From: Kitasatospora sp. Root107
GTDB lineage: Bacteria; Actinomycetota; Actinomycetes; Streptomycetales; Streptomycetaceae
Assembly (NCBI RefSeq): GCF_001424875.1
Contig: NZ_LMCT01000045.1
Coordinates: 186,108 to 250,107 of the forward strand
Length of the DNA: 64,000 bases
Direction of reading: 5' to 3'
Shown here: piece after piece, positions 47,028 through 55,137 of the stretch
Position numbering within the stretch: the first letter of the stretch is position 1
Layout: each line of letters starts with the position of its first letter
Notes under the pieces: model-generated
Seen by the model: the letters and a program-made list of their open reading frames with translations, nothing else
Databases searched by the model: none
What the model was told of the DNA's origin: nothing
Translations under genes and position numbers: made by a program

Positions 47028-49255
47028 GATGCAGCCACCTCGAGCTCCTCGGACGTGTCCTCGACGGGCTCCACCACGACCAGCAGTTCGTCCATCGCCA
47101 CGGTTGCCCCGGCGCCGGCCCGCAGTTCGCTGACGGTGCCGTCGTGCGGAGCGGTGATCACGTGCTCCATCTTCATCGCCTCCAGAACCAGCAGGGGTTG
47201 CCCCCGGCGGACCAGCTCGCCGAGAGTGGTCTTGACCACGGTGACCGTGCCCGGCATCGGCGCGGTCAGGCCGCCGTGGTGGGCGGCGCTCGCGCCCGCC
47301 CGGTCGACGATCGGGTCGTACGGGTGCACCGCCCAGGCGTCCCCGTTCATCCCGAGCCACTGGACCAGGCCGTTGGCGGCACCCGGGCCGCTGTCAGTGG
47401 CGTAGGCGAACGTCGATCGCAGACCGTCGACCGTCAGGTGCAGCCGGCCCGGGGCCAGGGCAGCCCGGGCGAGCCGGAGCACGCCTGCCTCGCCGAGTCG
47501 GACTTCGAACTCCGGTCCGGCGTCCGACGACGCGACACCTGACGATCCGACACCTGCTGCTCCGACGCCTGACGAGGCGTCGACCGCGGCGGGCCGGATC
47601 AGCACGGTGACCGGGTCGTGCCCGGCCAGCCGCAGCCGGTGGGTGGTCCAGGCCGCGGTGCCGCCCAGTCGCCAGCCGGACGGTACGGCGAACGGGTCGG
47701 TCCAGCCGTCGGCGCCGGTGGCCGGTGCCAGGCCCAACTGCCGGGCCAGCGCGGCCGCGTAGTAGAGGCTCTCGGCCGGAACGGTCTCGCCGGAGTGGGC
47801 GGGGTCACGCAACAGGGAGGAGGCCAGCACCTCGGGCGTCTGCTCCACGGTGCGCTCGACCAACCCGGTGTCGAGTCGGCCGGCCACCACGTCCGGGTGG
47901 GCGAGCAGCCGGCGGAGGAAGCCGGTGTTGGTGGTGACGCCGAGCACCCGGGTGTCGGCCAGGGCGGCCCGCAGCCGGCGGAGCGCGGTCGGGCGGTCCG
48001 GCCCGTACGCGATCACCTTCGCGAGCATCGGGTCGTACAGACTGCCGATCTCGGTGCCCGTCTGGATGCCGGAGTCGACCCGGATGCCGTCGCCGGTCGG
48101 CTCGTCCAGCAGCAGGATCCGCCCGCCGGTGGGCAGGAAGTCGCGCTCGGGGTCCTCGGCGCAGATCCGGGCCTCGACCGCGTGGCCCAGGAAGGAGATC
48201 TCCGACTGATCGAACGTCAACTTCTCACCGGCGGCGACCCGCAGCTGCCACTCGACCAGGTCGAGCCGCTCGGGGGCCGGGGTGTCGGCCCGCACGGCCA
48301 CGGCGAGTTCGGTGACGGGGTGCTCCACCTGGAGCCGGGTGTTCATCTCCATGAAGAAGAAGTCCAGGACGCCTTCGGGGGCCGGCCTGTCGGGGTCGAT
48401 GCCCGGCACGATGAACTCCACCGTCCCGGCGCCGGTGTAGCCGCAGGCCTGGGCTGCCCGGACGGCCGCCAGACCCATCGCCGCCCGGGTCTCCGGGTTC
48501 AGCAGAACGGAGGGCGCCTCTTCGATCAGCTTCTGGTGTCGGCGCTGCAGGCTGCACTCGCGCTCGCCGAGGTGCACCGTCCGGCCGTGGGTGTCGGCCA
48601 GGACCTGGACCTCGATGTGCCGAGGGCGGTCCACCCAGCGCTCCAGCAGCAGGGTGTCGTCGCCGAAGGCCGTCCGGGCGACTCGTCGGGCGGCTGCCAG
48701 CTCACCGGCCAGCTCGGCCGGGTCGTGCACCAGCCGCATGCCCTTGCCGCCGCCACCGGCCGAGGGCTTGAGCAGCACGGGGTAGCCGATCTCGGCTGCG
48801 GCGGCGGTGAGTTCGGCGTCGGTCGGCGAGCCGCCCTGGCTGCCGGGCACCACCGGTACGCCGGCGGTCCGGACCGCCTGCTTCGCGTTGATCTTGTCGC
48901 CCATCAGCTCCACCGCAGCCGGCGGCGGGCCGATGAAGACCAGACCGGCCTCGGCGCAGGCCCGGGCGAAGGCCGGGTTCTCGGCCAGGAAGCCGTACCC
49001 CGGGTGGATGGCCTGCGCACCGCTGCGGCGGGCGGCGTCCAGCAGCAGGTCGGTGCGGAGGTAGGTCTCCGCCGCCGAGCTGTCGCTGCGCCCCGGCGGG
49101 CCGAGCCGGACGGCGAGGTCGGCCGCCCGGGTGTGCGGTGCGTCGGCGTCCGCGTCGCTGAACACCGCGACCGAGCGAACGCCGAGACGGCGGAGGGTGC
49201 GGATCACCCGGACCGCGATCTCGCCTCGGTTGGCGACCAGAACTGTGTCGAACAT
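47024..49255 (-). CDS. Biotin-dependent acyl-CoA carboxylase alpha subunit (methylcrotonyl-CoA carboxylase type)
   Basis: 743 residues: biotin carboxylase (VLVANRGEIAVRVIRTLRRL, ATP-grasp GGGGKGMRLV, MEMNTRLQVEHPVTE), a linker/BT domain, and a C-terminal biotinyl domain with the biotinylated Lys in VLEAMKMEHVITAP. It carboxylates biotin using ATP and bicarbonate and passes CO2 to the beta subunit at 49341-51035. The neighbouring HMG-CoA lyase and acyl-CoA dehydrogenase point to 3-methylcrotonyl-CoA as substrate. ATG at 49255 with GGAGG upstream. An Ala/Ser-rich insertion with repeated GAAGVGSSGV-like units near residue 575 is a local oddity. Confidence 0.93.
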   Translation of the reverse strand: MFDTVLVANRGEIAVRVIRTLRRLGVRSVAVFSDADADAPHTRAADLAVRLGPPGRSDSSAAETYLRTDLLLDAARRSGAQAIHPGYGFLAENPAFARACAEAGLVFIGPPPAAVELMGDKINAKQAVRTAGVPVVPGSQGGSPTDAELTAAAAEIGYPVLLKPSAGGGGKGMRLVHDPAELAGELAAARRVARTAFGDDTLLLERWVDRPRHIEVQVLADTHGRTVHLGERECSLQRRHQKLIEEAPSVLLNPETRAAMGLAAVRAAQACGYTGAGTVEFIVPGIDPDRPAPEGVLDFFFMEMNTRLQVEHPVTELAVAVRADTPAPERLDLVEWQLRVAAGEKLTFDQSEISFLGHAVEARICAEDPERDFLPTGGRILLLDEPTGDGIRVDSGIQTGTEIGSLYDPMLAKVIAYGPDRPTALRRLRAALADTRVLGVTTNTGFLRRLLAHPDVVAGRLDTGLVERTVEQTPEVLASSLLRDPAHSGETVPAESLYYAAALARQLGLAPATGADGWTDPFAVPSGWRLGGTAAWTTHRLRLAGHDPVTVLIRPAAVDASSGVGAAGVGSSGVASSDAGPEFEVRLGEAGVLRLARAALAPGRLHLTVDGLRSTFAYATDSGPGAANGLVQWLGMNGDAWAVHPYDPIVDRAGASAAHHGGLTAPMPGTVTVVKTTLGELVRRGQPLLVLEAMKMEHVITAPHDGTVSELRAGAGATVAMDELLVVVEPVEDTSEELEVAAS

Positions 49256-49340
49256 GGGAGGTGTTCCTCCGAGTCGGAAGATCAGGAGAACAGCAGGGCG
49301 GACAGCAGGGCGGGCCGAACGTCGACCAGCGGACGGGGCG

Positions 49341-51035
49341 TCACATCCGGAAGACCCCGTACGGCCGGGCCGGGGCCAACGGGGCGTTGGCGCAGGCGGT
49401 CAGCGCGAGGCCGACCGCGGTACGGGTGTCCAGTGGGTCGATCACACCGTCGTCCCAGAGCCGCGCGGTCGCGTAGTAGGCGTTGCCCTGCCGCTCGTAC
49501 TGCTCCCGGACGGGCCGCTTGAACTCCTCCTCGGCCTCCGCGGGCCAGTCCTCGCCCTGGGCGTCGAACTGGTCCCGGCGGACGGTGGCCAGCACCGAGG
49601 CCGCCTGTTCGCCGCCCATCACCGAGATCTTGGCGCCCGGCCACATCCACAGGAAGCGGGGTGAGTACGCCCGGCCGCACATCGAGTAGTTCCCGGCGCC
49701 GTACGAGCCGCCGATCACCACCGTCAGCTTGGGCACCCGGGTGCAGGCCACGGCGGTGACCATCTTGGCGCCGTGCTTGGCGATGCCGCCCGCCTCGTAC
49801 TGGCGCCCGACCATGAAGCCGGTGATGTTCTGCAGGAAGAGGAGGGGGATGCCGCGCTGGTCGCACAGCTCGATGAAGTGCGCGCCCTTCATCGCCGACT
49901 CGGCGAACAGCACGCCGTTGTTGGCCACGATGCCGACCGGGTGGCCGTGGATCCGGGCGAAGCCGGTGACCAGGGTGGCGCCGTACTCGGCCTTGAACTC
50001 GGCGAACCGGCTGCCGTCCACCAGCCGGGCGATCACCTCGCGGACGTCGTAGGGCGTCCGCGGGTCAACCGGCACCGCGCCGTACAGGTCGGCCGGGTCC
50101 ACCGCGGGGGGCTCGACCGGTGTGAGCGGCCACGGCGTGGCGGTCCTGGCGCCGAGCCCGGCCACGATGGTGCGGACGATGGCGAGGGCGTGCGGGTCGT
50201 CCTCGGCCAGATGGTCCGTCACGCCCGAGGTGCGGGAGTGCAGTTCGCCGCCGCCCAGCTCCTCGGCGGTGACCACCTCACCGGTCGCGGCCTTCACCAG
50301 CGGCGGGCCACCCAGGAAGATGGTGCCCTGGTTCCGGACGATCACCGCCTGGTCGCTCATCGCCGGGACGTACGCGCCGCCTGCCGTGCAGGAGCCGAGC
50401 ACGGCCGCGATCTGCGGGATGCCGGCGGCGGACAGCCTGGCCTGGTTGTAGAAGATCCGGCCGAAGTGGTCGCGGTCCGGGAAGACCTCGTCCTGCATCG
50501 GCAGGAAGGCGCCGCCGGAGTCGACCAGGTAGATGCAGGGCAGCTGGTTCTCCAGCGCCACTTCCTGGGCCCGGAGGTGCTTCTTGACCGTCATCGGGTA
50601 GTAGGTGCCGCCCTTGACGGTGGCGTCGTTGGCGACCACCACCACCTCGCGCCCGGCCACCCGGCCGATGCCCGCGATCACGCCCGCCGCCGGGGCCGCC
50701 CCGTCGTACAGGCCGTCCGCCGCGAGCGGGCTGAGCTCCAGGAAGGGGGAGCCGGGGTCGAGCAGGGTGTCCACCCGGTCGCGCGGCAGCAGCTTGCCTC
50801 GCGCGGTGTGCCGGGCCCGGGACTTGGCGCCGCCGCCGAGGGCTGCTGCGGCGAGTTTCTCGCGGAGTTCGGCGACCAGGGCCCGGTGGGCGGCGGTGTT
50901 CGCCCGGTACGCCTCCGAGCCGGGGTCGGCCGCGCTGGTCAGCCGGGGCGCGGGCGCCGCAGCCGGGTCGACCGGTACCGCCGACGGTGGAGCAGCAGTC
51001 GGACCGGAGAACGGACCGATGGTGGAGATGGCCAT
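49341..51035 (-). CDS. Acyl-CoA carboxylase beta subunit (carboxyltransferase, methylcrotonyl-CoA type)
   Basis: 564 residues. Carboxyltransferase domain with ARGKLLPRDRVDTLLDPGSP, VANDATVKGGTYYPMTVKKH, IYLVDSGGAFLPMQ, GSCTAGGAYVPAMSDQAVIV and LQNITGFMVG. The pattern is that of methylcrotonyl/geranyl-CoA carboxylases rather than propionyl-CoA ones. The first ~40 residues are an Ala/Pro-rich extension. ATG at 51033-51035. First gene of the operon, divergent from the TetR regulator. The usual methylglutaconyl-CoA hydratase gene is missing and may be elsewhere. Confidence 0.93.
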   Translation of the reverse strand: MAISTIGPFSGPTAAPPSAVPVDPAAAPAPRLTSAADPGSEAYRANTAAHRALVAELREKLAAAALGGGAKSRARHTARGKLLPRDRVDTLLDPGSPFLELSPLAADGLYDGAAPAAGVIAGIGRVAGREVVVVANDATVKGGTYYPMTVKKHLRAQEVALENQLPCIYLVDSGGAFLPMQDEVFPDRDHFGRIFYNQARLSAAGIPQIAAVLGSCTAGGAYVPAMSDQAVIVRNQGTIFLGGPPLVKAATGEVVTAEELGGGELHSRTSGVTDHLAEDDPHALAIVRTIVAGLGARTATPWPLTPVEPPAVDPADLYGAVPVDPRTPYDVREVIARLVDGSRFAEFKAEYGATLVTGFARIHGHPVGIVANNGVLFAESAMKGAHFIELCDQRGIPLLFLQNITGFMVGRQYEAGGIAKHGAKMVTAVACTRVPKLTVVIGGSYGAGNYSMCGRAYSPRFLWMWPGAKISVMGGEQAASVLATVRRDQFDAQGEDWPAEAEEEFKRPVREQYERQGNAYYATARLWDDGVIDPLDTRTAVGLALTACANAPLAPARPYGVFRM

Positions 51036-51112
51036 CCCAAGAGCTCCCTTGCCCTCGGAGAGCGGACGGGACGGGCCGCCGAGCGGGTAGCCCGACTCCC
51101 GAATCCACCCAA

Positions 51113-51159
51113 GGTTAATGAGCGTTAACTCGTGGGCTCAGGTTAACCATGGATAACCC
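51113..51159. promoter_or_regulatory. Operator-like GGTTAA/GTTAAC cluster between carboxylase operon and tetR
   Basis: GGTTAATGAGCGTTAAC and GGTTAACC occur with further GGATAACC in the 135-base divergent region. GGTTAACC at 51141-51148 is a palindrome. TetR-type regulators often bind such sites, so this is the likely autoregulatory operator that also controls the liu operon. Confidence 0.6.
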
Positions 51160-51179
51160 CACTGTCTACGATGGGTGGC

Positions 51180-51797
51180 ATGCCGAATGTCCCTGCAGCC
51201 CCCGCAGTCCCGCGTCGCGACCAGATCCGCAAGGAAGCGGCCCGGCTGTTCGCCGCGCGTGGCTTCCTCGGCGTGGGCGTGGACGAGATCGGCAAGGCGG
51301 TCGGGATCAGCGGTCCCGCGCTCTACCGCCACTTCTCCGGCAAGGACGCGATGCTCGCCGATCTGCTCATCGGCATCAGCGAGCGTCTGCTGGAGGAGGG
51401 CCGCCGCCGGGCGGGTGAGGCGACCGCCCCGGATGGCGCACTGGACGCCCTGATCGTCGGGCATGTCGACTTCGCGCTGGACGACCGCGATCTGATCACC
51501 CTGCACGACCGTGAGCTGCTGCACCTCAAGGAGGAGGACCGCCGCCGGGTCCGCCGCCTCCAGCGGGCCTATCTCGAGCTGTGGGTCGAGGTGGTCCGGC
51601 AGACCTACCCGGCGCTGGCCGAGTCGGCCGCCGAGCCCACCGCCCGCACCGCCGTGCACGCCGTCTTCGGTCTGCTCAACTCCACCCCGCACAGCGCCGA
51701 CCGCACCGGCCTGTCCCGGTCGGCCATGGCCGACCTGCTGCACGGTCTCGCCCAGGGCGCGTTCACGGCCGCCGCCGAGCAGATTGCGTCCGAGTAG
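51180..51797 (+). CDS. TetR family regulator of the leucine-catabolism operon
   Basis: About 205 residues. HTH: RRDQIRKEAARLFAARGFLG, VDEIGKAVGISGPALYRHFS, GKDAMLADLLIGISERLLEE. The C-terminal part fits the common TetR_C domain of acyl-CoA-responsive regulators (TLHDRELLHLKEEDRRRVRR). The start is ATG 51180 or ATG 51171, three codons earlier. Divergent from the carboxylase operon, hence the likely regulator; the effector may be an acyl-CoA of the pathway (inference). Confidence 0.9.
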   Translation: MPNVPAAPAVPRRDQIRKEAARLFAARGFLGVGVDEIGKAVGISGPALYRHFSGKDAMLADLLIGISERLLEEGRRRAGEATAPDGALDALIVGHVDFALDDRDLITLHDRELLHLKEEDRRRVRRLQRAYLELWVEVVRQTYPALAESAAEPTARTAVHAVFGLLNSTPHSADRTGLSRSAMADLLHGLAQGAFTAAAEQIASE

Positions 51798-51903
51798 GTT
51801 AGGTCCGAGCAGGTCCGAGCAGGTCCGGGGATAGCGGTCCGATGCGTGCATACGGGTGAATCTCCCCGTTCGCCGGCATGAGGATTGCCTATGATCAACT
51901 TTC

Positions 51904-53130
51904 ATGATGGAGAGTCAGAGCGCCCGAGCTGTGCGCCATACGGCTGACGTGGTCATCCTCGGCGCCGGGCCCGCCGGGCTGGTGCTGGGCAACTTGCTGC
52001 TCGCGGCCGGAGTGGACTGCGTCATCCTCGAACGGGCCACCGAGGCCCAGCTGGCGGCGAGGTCCAGGGCCGGGTTCCTGGCGGCCAACACCGTGCGGGT
52101 CCTGGACCGGCACGGCCTCGCCGAGGGCCTGCACCGGGACGGCAAGGAGCACGCGGTCTGCGAGTTCCGTACCGAGGACGGCCGGTTCCGGCTGGACTAC
52201 GGCGGTCTCGGCCGGGGTGAGCGGCACACGGTCTACCCGCAGCACCTGCTGGTGGCAGACCTGCTGACGCACTATCAGGAGGCCGGCGGGCAGATTCGCT
52301 TCGGCACCGAGGCACAGACCGTCGCCGACATCGGGACCAGCCGCCCCCGGGTCACGGTCCTCGAGCCCGACGGCCACCAGGAGACCTGGCAGGCCCGGTA
52401 CGTGGCCGGCTGCGACGGACGGCACGGCGCGGCCCGCCGCTCGCTCCCGCCCGGCAGTTTCCGCCACCACCGGCACGATCACGGCATCTCCTGGCTCGGC
52501 CTGCTGGCCGAGGCGCCGCCGAGCCTGGACGCGGTGGGCTACGCCGTCCACCACCGGGGCTTCGCCGGACACATGGCACGCACCCCGTCGGTCACCCGGT
52601 ACTACCTCCAGACCGAGCGCGGCAGTGCCGCCGAAGCCTGGTCCGAGGAGCGGATCTGGGAGGAGCTGGAGCTGCGGATGCGGTCCACCGAGCACGGTCC
52701 GCTGCACCGCGGCCCGATCGTCCAGCGTGCCGTGGTCGACCTGGAGTCCGACGTGCTGGAGCCGCTGCGCCACGGCTCGCTGATCCTCGTCGGTGACGCC
52801 GCGAGCCTGCTCAGCCCGTCGGCGGCCAAGGGAGCCAACCTGGCCGTCCTGGAGGCGGAGCTGCTGGCCGAGGCCCTCGTCGCGGACCTGCTGCGCGGCG
52901 ACGGCGACGGGCTCGCCACGTACTCGGAGCGGTGCCTCCGGTACATCTGGCGCGCGCAGGAGTTCTCGCACTGGATGGTCCGGCTCCTGCACGGTGCGCC
53001 CGGGCACGAGGCCGGAGCACCCTCCCAGGACTCGCTCTTCCAGGACTCCCTGCGGCGTTCGCGCCTGGACTCCCTGCGCACCTCGCGCAGTCACCAGGAC
53101 TGGTTCGCCGAGCACTACGTCGGCATCTGA
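51904..53130 (+). CDS. PHBH-type class A flavin aromatic hydroxylase
   Basis: 408 residues, FAD and NAD(P)H-dependent. GAGPAGLVLGNLLLAAGVDC is the FAD-binding N-terminus. RAGFLAANTVRVLDRHGL matches the PHBH region, AGCDGRHG is the DG motif and VGDAASLLSPSAAKGANLAV the GD motif. Its closest remembered relatives are 4-hydroxybenzoate 3-monooxygenases (PobA) and tailoring hydroxylases acting on aminohydroxybenzoates. The active-site loop is ASLLSP where PobA has AHIVPP, so the substrate may differ. ATG at 51904, a second at 51907. No pob regulator or protocatechuate gene is nearby. The next gene is a methyltransferase, which favours a biosynthetic rather than catabolic role. Confidence 0.85.
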   Translation: MMESQSARAVRHTADVVILGAGPAGLVLGNLLLAAGVDCVILERATEAQLAARSRAGFLAANTVRVLDRHGLAEGLHRDGKEHAVCEFRTEDGRFRLDYGGLGRGERHTVYPQHLLVADLLTHYQEAGGQIRFGTEAQTVADIGTSRPRVTVLEPDGHQETWQARYVAGCDGRHGAARRSLPPGSFRHHRHDHGISWLGLLAEAPPSLDAVGYAVHHRGFAGHMARTPSVTRYYLQTERGSAAEAWSEERIWEELELRMRSTEHGPLHRGPIVQRAVVDLESDVLEPLRHGSLILVGDAASLLSPSAAKGANLAVLEAELLAEALVADLLRGDGDGLATYSERCLRYIWRAQEFSHWMVRLLHGAPGHEAGAPSQDSLFQDSLRRSRLDSLRTSRSHQDWFAEHYVGI

Positions 53131-53275
53131 CCCTCCGTCCGGAGAATCGTTTTCCCCAGGCCCACCCCTCCGTGGCACCGCCATGCCCGGATCCGGCGTC
53201 CCGGACAAGGGGCGCTCCCCAGCAGCAGGACCCCCAGAAACGGCGCCACATCCCAGAAATGAGGACACGTCACCC

Positions 53276-54994
53276 ATGACCACCACCAGCTACCCGACCG
53301 ACCTGGCCCGGTTGACCGAGACGGTCGGCTTCGTCCGGGAGCAGGACACCGCCACCCTGCTGCCGCTCCTCCTCCCCGGGCTCGATGCCCTCGAACTACG
53401 CGCGGTGGTGGACCGCTGCCGGTTCTCCCACGCGGCCCTGCTGGTGTTCCCGCCCTCCCCGGAGGCGCTGCACGCCCTCCTCGCCGACGGCGGACTGCCC
53501 CCCGACGCGACGGCGCGCCCCAGCGTGGTCGTCCGGGACCGCCTGGCCGCCCGCCACGGGCGTGACCCGGCGGAGCTGGACGTGCGGATCCTCCGCCCAC
53601 GGGTGGCGGGGTCGGACCGGACGGTCGAGGTGTTCGCGCTGCTCGTCCCGCCGGGCTCGGACCTCACCGGCCTGGCCGAGCAGGAGCGCACCCGCGACCA
53701 CGAGGCCCATCTCGCCCTGGAGGTCGAGCAGCCCGACCCGCTGGTGCTGCGCGGTCTGTGCGCGCTGCTCACCCAGCACGGCGCCACCGCCGACGGCGGC
53801 GGCTACAACCCGCACGAGGACGGCACCGTCCTCTACTTCACGGTGCCCGCCGGCTCCAAGACCGGATACCGGCGGCTGGAGCTCTACGTCCCCGGCGAGC
53901 ACCCCGACGTCCTCGCCACCCACCTGGCCCGGCACCGGGCCGGCCGGCCCGCCGAAACGCTCCTGCGTCAGCTGACCGGGGCGTGGACCACCCAGGCCCT
54001 GGCCGTCTGCGCCGAACTCAGGCTGCCCGACGCCCTCGACACCCACACCGTGCTTGGTGCACCGGCCCTGGCCCGGGCGGTCGGCGCCGACCCGGACACC
54101 CTGGTCTCCCTGCTGCGCTACCTCGCGATGGTCGGCGTGGTGTCGGCCGACGGGGACGGCTACCGGCTCACCGAGACCGGCGCCCTGCTGCGCACCGACG
54201 TCCCGGCCTCGATGCGTCCGCTCGCCCTGATGTACGGCGGACCGTTCTACCAGTCGTTCGCCGCCCTCGGACACACGGTGCGGACGGGCGAGGTCGCCTT
54301 CGACCACCTGCACGGCGAGAACCACTTCGACCACTTCGCCCGCGACCCCGGACTCGCCGCGCTCTTCGACGAGTCGATGGCCGCGAGCTCGCGGATGTTC
54401 GAACCGCTCACCGCCCACCCCGCCGTCACGACCGCGGCCCGGGCATCCGCCCCCGGCACGGTGGTCGACGTCGCGGGCGGGAACGGCGAGCTCCTCGGCC
54501 GCCTGCTCGCCGCACACCCCGGGCTGAAGGGCGTGCTGCTCGAACGCCCGCACGCCGTCGAGGCGGCCCGTCGCGCCCTGGACGCGGCCGGCCACGGGGA
54601 CCGGTGCGCGTACGTGGCGGGCGACTTCGCCGATGTCCCGGCGGGCGGTGACGTCTACCTGCTCTCCCGGATTCTGCACGACTGGGACGACGGCCGGTGC
54701 CGGGAGATCCTGCGGCACTGCGCCCGCGCGATGCCCGCTCACGCCGACCTGCTGGTCGTGGAGCGGGTCCTCCCGGCTGACGACTCGCCCTCCCTCGCCA
54801 CCGCCTGGGACCTCCACATGCGCTGCAACGTCGGCGGCCGCGAACGCCGGGCCGACCACTACGCCCGCCTGTTCGCCGACGCGGGCCTGACCCTGGTGGA
54901 CACCGCCCCGCTCCCCTTGGACGCCACCGTCCTGCACGTCCGAAAGGCCGGCACCGCAGTCCCCGGCCAGGCGACCCGCCCCGGCAGGTCCTAG
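53276..54994 (+). CDS. Two-domain O-methyltransferase
   Basis: 572 residues. The C-terminal ~340 are a SAM-dependent AdoMet_MTase_2-type O-methyltransferase: winged-helix dimerisation part (QALAVCAELRLPDALDTHTV), SAM loop VVDVAGGNGELLGRLLA, and the catalytic block LLSRILHDWDDGRCREILRH containing the general-base His. The N-terminal ~215 residues (LTETVGFVREQDTATLLPLL to LELYVPGEHPDVLATHLARH) form an additional domain I cannot name, with GGGYNPHEDGTVLYFTVPAG as its most distinctive stretch. ATG at 53276 follows a weak GAGGA. It is 145 bases behind the flavin hydroxylase on the same strand. Hydroxylation followed by O-methylation of an aromatic substrate is the natural reading. Confidence 0.85.
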   Translation: MTTTSYPTDLARLTETVGFVREQDTATLLPLLLPGLDALELRAVVDRCRFSHAALLVFPPSPEALHALLADGGLPPDATARPSVVVRDRLAARHGRDPAELDVRILRPRVAGSDRTVEVFALLVPPGSDLTGLAEQERTRDHEAHLALEVEQPDPLVLRGLCALLTQHGATADGGGYNPHEDGTVLYFTVPAGSKTGYRRLELYVPGEHPDVLATHLARHRAGRPAETLLRQLTGAWTTQALAVCAELRLPDALDTHTVLGAPALARAVGADPDTLVSLLRYLAMVGVVSADGDGYRLTETGALLRTDVPASMRPLALMYGGPFYQSFAALGHTVRTGEVAFDHLHGENHFDHFARDPGLAALFDESMAASSRMFEPLTAHPAVTTAARASAPGTVVDVAGGNGELLGRLLAAHPGLKGVLLERPHAVEAARRALDAAGHGDRCAYVAGDFADVPAGGDVYLLSRILHDWDDGRCREILRHCARAMPAHADLLVVERVLPADDSPSLATAWDLHMRCNVGGRERRADHYARLFADAGLTLVDTAPLPLDATVLHVRKAGTAVPGQATRPGRS

Positions 54995-55137
54995 GTCCAA
55001 CGTAGGGTCTGACGGAGTCCGCCCGCCCGGTCCGATCAGGTGGCCCGACGGGTCATCCTGGTCGGGACGGGAAGCAGCTCGGCCGGAGAGCTGTTCGGTC
55101 CGATGCGTGCCCGTCGAAAAGCGATGGGGGGCGGACG

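Noticed and set aside
51904..53130. Calling the flavin hydroxylase pobA outright
   Set aside because: The active-site loop differs (ASLLSP) and no protocatechuate pathway or pobR-type gene is nearby, so only family membership is claimed.
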